Assembly: GCF_001570565.1 (NCBI RefSeq)
Contig: NZ_BBXE01000013.1
Coordinates: forward strand, 124,001-188,000
Reading direction: 5' to 3'
Length of the DNA stretch: 64,000 bases
DNA from: Herbidospora yilanensis
GTDB lineage: Bacteria; Actinomycetota; Actinomycetes; Streptosporangiales; Streptosporangiaceae
Position numbers and translations under genes: made by a program. Positions 62,372 through 64,000 of the stretch are shown piece by piece. Under the pieces are notes generated by a model, which saw only the letters and a list, made by a program, of their open reading frames with translations, made no database searches and was not told the DNA's origin. Each line of letters starts with the position of its first letter. The stretch's first letter is position 1.

Positions 62372-63568
62372 ATGGGCAGGCGGCCCGAGGTGCGGGCCGC
62401 CTTCCCCGAGGAGACCAACGCCTGGGAGTCCTTCCGGGGCTGGGAGATCCTCTTCGGCCTGGCCTGGACGACGGCCCTCCTCTTCGTCCTGTACGACGAG
62501 GACTCCTCCACCCAGGGCCGGGCCGTCACCGTCGGCCTGATGCTCTGCTGCGCGGCGGCCTACCTGCTCATGGGCCGCAAGCTGATCATCACCGACCGGG
62601 AGAACAGTCCCCAGGCGATGCTCTACGTGGGCCTGCTCTGCCTGGGGTTCATCCCGGCGACGCTGATCGTGCCGAACTCGTCGTTCGGGCTGTTCGCCCT
62701 CTGCCCGCAGGTGTTCATGCTGCTCAGCGGGCGGCTGGCGGTCGGGGCGGTGGTCCTGCTCAACGTGGCGCCGGTGATCTGGTTCCTCCGGCAGAGCGAC
62801 CTCCAGATCGCCGACCTGGTGCGGTTCGGCGGGACCACCCTGATCGCGGTCACGTTCTCGCTGGTGTTCGGGCCGTGGATCACCCGGATCATCCGCCAGA
62901 GCGCCGAGCGCGCCGACCTGATCCGGCAGCTTGAGGAGAGCGAGGCCGAGGTGGCGCGGCTCTCCGTCGAGAAGGGCGTGCTGGCCGAGCGCGAGCGGCT
63001 GGCCGGGGAGATCCACGACACGATCGCCCAGGGGTTCACCAGCATCATCATGCTCATCCAGGCCGCGCAGGCCGGGCGCGATCCGGCGCGGCACCTCGCG
63101 CTGGCCGTACAGACGGCCCGGGAGAACCTGGCCGAGGCCCGCGCGCTGGTCGCGGCGCTCAGCCCGGCGCCGCTCGACGGCTCCACCCTCGACGACGCGC
63201 TGCGGCGGCTCTCGCTGCGGCTGTCGGAGGAGATCGGCGTCGCGGTGTCGCACACCGTCGAGGGCGAGTCGCGCAAGCTGCCGCCGAGCAGCGAGGTGGT
63301 GCTGATCAGGACCGCCCAGGAGGCGCTGGCCAACATCCGCAAGCACGCCGGGGCCACCTCGGTCGGGGTGACGCTCGGCTATGGCCGTAATGACGTCACT
63401 TTGACCGTCGCGGACGACGGGGCCGGCTTCGATCCCGGGGCCGGCAGCGGGTTCGGGCTGCGCGGGATGCGGGCCAGAATCGAACAGCAGGGCGGCCGCC
63501 TCGACCTCGTGAGCGCGCCCGGAGAAGGGGCCTCGGTCCACGTGACGCTGCCGATGGGAGACAGATGA
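62372..63568 (+). CDS. Sensor histidine kinase (HisKA_3, DesK/DegS type)
   Basis: A 398-residue kinase with about five hydrophobic helices (residues 24-175), a coiled linker, and phospho-acceptor H215 in AGEIHDTIAQG. The HATPase domain has N-box QEALANIRKHAG, G1 DDGAGFD and G2 GFGLRGMRARIEQQGG. Without an outer domain it probably senses membrane or envelope change. ATG 62372 is preceded by GAGGG overlapping the permease stop. Confidence 0.9.
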   Translation: MGRRPEVRAAFPEETNAWESFRGWEILFGLAWTTALLFVLYDEDSSTQGRAVTVGLMLCCAAAYLLMGRKLIITDRENSPQAMLYVGLLCLGFIPATLIVPNSSFGLFALCPQVFMLLSGRLAVGAVVLLNVAPVIWFLRQSDLQIADLVRFGGTTLIAVTFSLVFGPWITRIIRQSAERADLIRQLEESEAEVARLSVEKGVLAERERLAGEIHDTIAQGFTSIIMLIQAAQAGRDPARHLALAVQTARENLAEARALVAALSPAPLDGSTLDDALRRLSLRLSEEIGVAVSHTVEGESRKLPPSSEVVLIRTAQEALANIRKHAGATSVGVTLGYGRNDVTLTVADDGAGFDPGAGSGFGLRGMRARIEQQGGRLDLVSAPGEGASVHVTLPMGDR

Positions 63569-64000
63569 TCCGGCTCATGATCGTGGACGATCACCCGGTG
63601 GTCCGCGAGGGCCTGCGCGGAATGATCGACGGCCACGAAGGCATCACCGTGGTCGGCGAGGCCGGCTCGGGCGACGAGGCCGTGGTGCGGGCCCGCGACC
63701 TCACGCCCGACGTCGTGCTGATGGACCTGCGCATGCCCGGCGGCGACGGCGTGGGCGCGACCAGCCGGATCCTCGCCGGGCAGCCGTCCACCCGGGTCAT
63801 CGTGCTGACCACGTACGAGACCGACCAGGACATCGTGCGGGCCGTCGAGGCGGGCGCGGCCGGTTATCTGCTGAAGGACACCTCGCGCGCCGACCTGCTG
63901 GGCGCGATCAAGGCCGCCGCCCGCGGCGAGACGGTGCTCTCCCCCAGCGTGGCGACCAGGCTGGTGACGCGAATGAGGGCGCCCGTAATCGAGTCGCTGT
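63565..64000 (+). CDS. NarL-type response regulator, cut by the right edge
   Basis: The first 145 codons are visible. The receiver domain has DD 8-9, phospho-acceptor D54 in VLMDLRMPGGDG and Lys in LLKDTSRADL. The LuxR-type DNA-binding domain expected after residue 140 lies outside the window. ATG 63565 overlaps the kinase stop as ATGA. Confidence 0.9.
   Translation, partial: MIRLMIVDDHPVVREGLRGMIDGHEGITVVGEAGSGDEAVVRARDLTPDVVLMDLRMPGGDGVGATSRILAGQPSTRVIVLTTYETDQDIVRAVEAGAAGYLLKDTSRADLLGAIKAAARGETVLSPSVATRLVTRMRAPVIESL

Overview
The window is about 64 kb of very high-G+C DNA, densely packed on both strands, from an actinomycete (Actinomycetota). It encodes the mismatch endonuclease NucS, a mycothiol-dependent maleylpyruvate isomerase-family enzyme, a Mec-CysO-CysM cysteine pathway, a Scy/FilP-like coiled-coil protein next to methylmalonyl-CoA epimerase, and an isobutyryl-CoA mutase large subunit. 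A filamentous relative of Streptosporangiales or Streptomyces is likely, but the genus cannot be fixed from the sequence alone. Most of the window is core chromosome. I see no phage, integrase, transposase or CRISPR.

Layout, left to right. 0-9 kb: end of an envelope-stress (DUF6286) operon, an amino-acid deaminase/aldolase, a DUF3618 protein, peroxiredoxin Bcp and an odd class-I tRNA with anticodon UAG. Then come a structured non-coding stretch, a ribbon-helix-helix/Fic toxin-antitoxin pair, an unknown membrane protein, and two small redox regulons (SDR/TetR and FMN reductase/MarR) with clear operators. 9.5-15.9 kb: a sensor kinase, response regulator, ABC ATPase and FtsX-type permease module, then a papain-like toxin/YrhB-type immunity pair. 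15.9-28.2 kb: a sulfite-oxidase-like molybdoenzyme, then a block matching the mycobacterial order rdgB-rph-MBL-murI ... cysM-cysO-mec-DUF2017-clpS-pncB, followed by pncA. Here a thioesterase, a PRC-barrel-like protein and a DUF3352 protein lie between murI and cysM.

28.4-40.8 kb: a PP2C-like phosphatase, SF2 helicase, secreted metalloprotease, DUF3039 protein, DHA2 drug exporter with its TetR regulator, YqgE, an LPYTG-anchored Asp/His/Trp-rich repeat protein, malic enzyme and a thioredoxin-like/TPR protein. 40.9-52.3 kb: acyl-CoA metabolism (icmA, meaB, thiolase, mce) with a secreted subtilisin, a MarR regulator, two membrane proteins and a sulfotransferase, ending in the Scy/FilP-like gene. 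52.5-64 kb: a LuxR-type regulator, an ATPase/XRE/GNAT group, hydrolases, 3-hydroxyacyl-CoA dehydrogenase, nucS, and a second ABC exporter plus two-component system that runs off the right edge.

Two features recur. At least fifteen genes have a TANNNT -10 hexamer 6-8 nt before the start codon and no Shine-Dalgarno sequence, as expected for leaderless mRNAs. A 17-bp sequence, TCCGTTACGGCTCCGCC, occurs exactly four times, always intergenic and always at one end of a G+C-rich block of roughly 85-100 bp.
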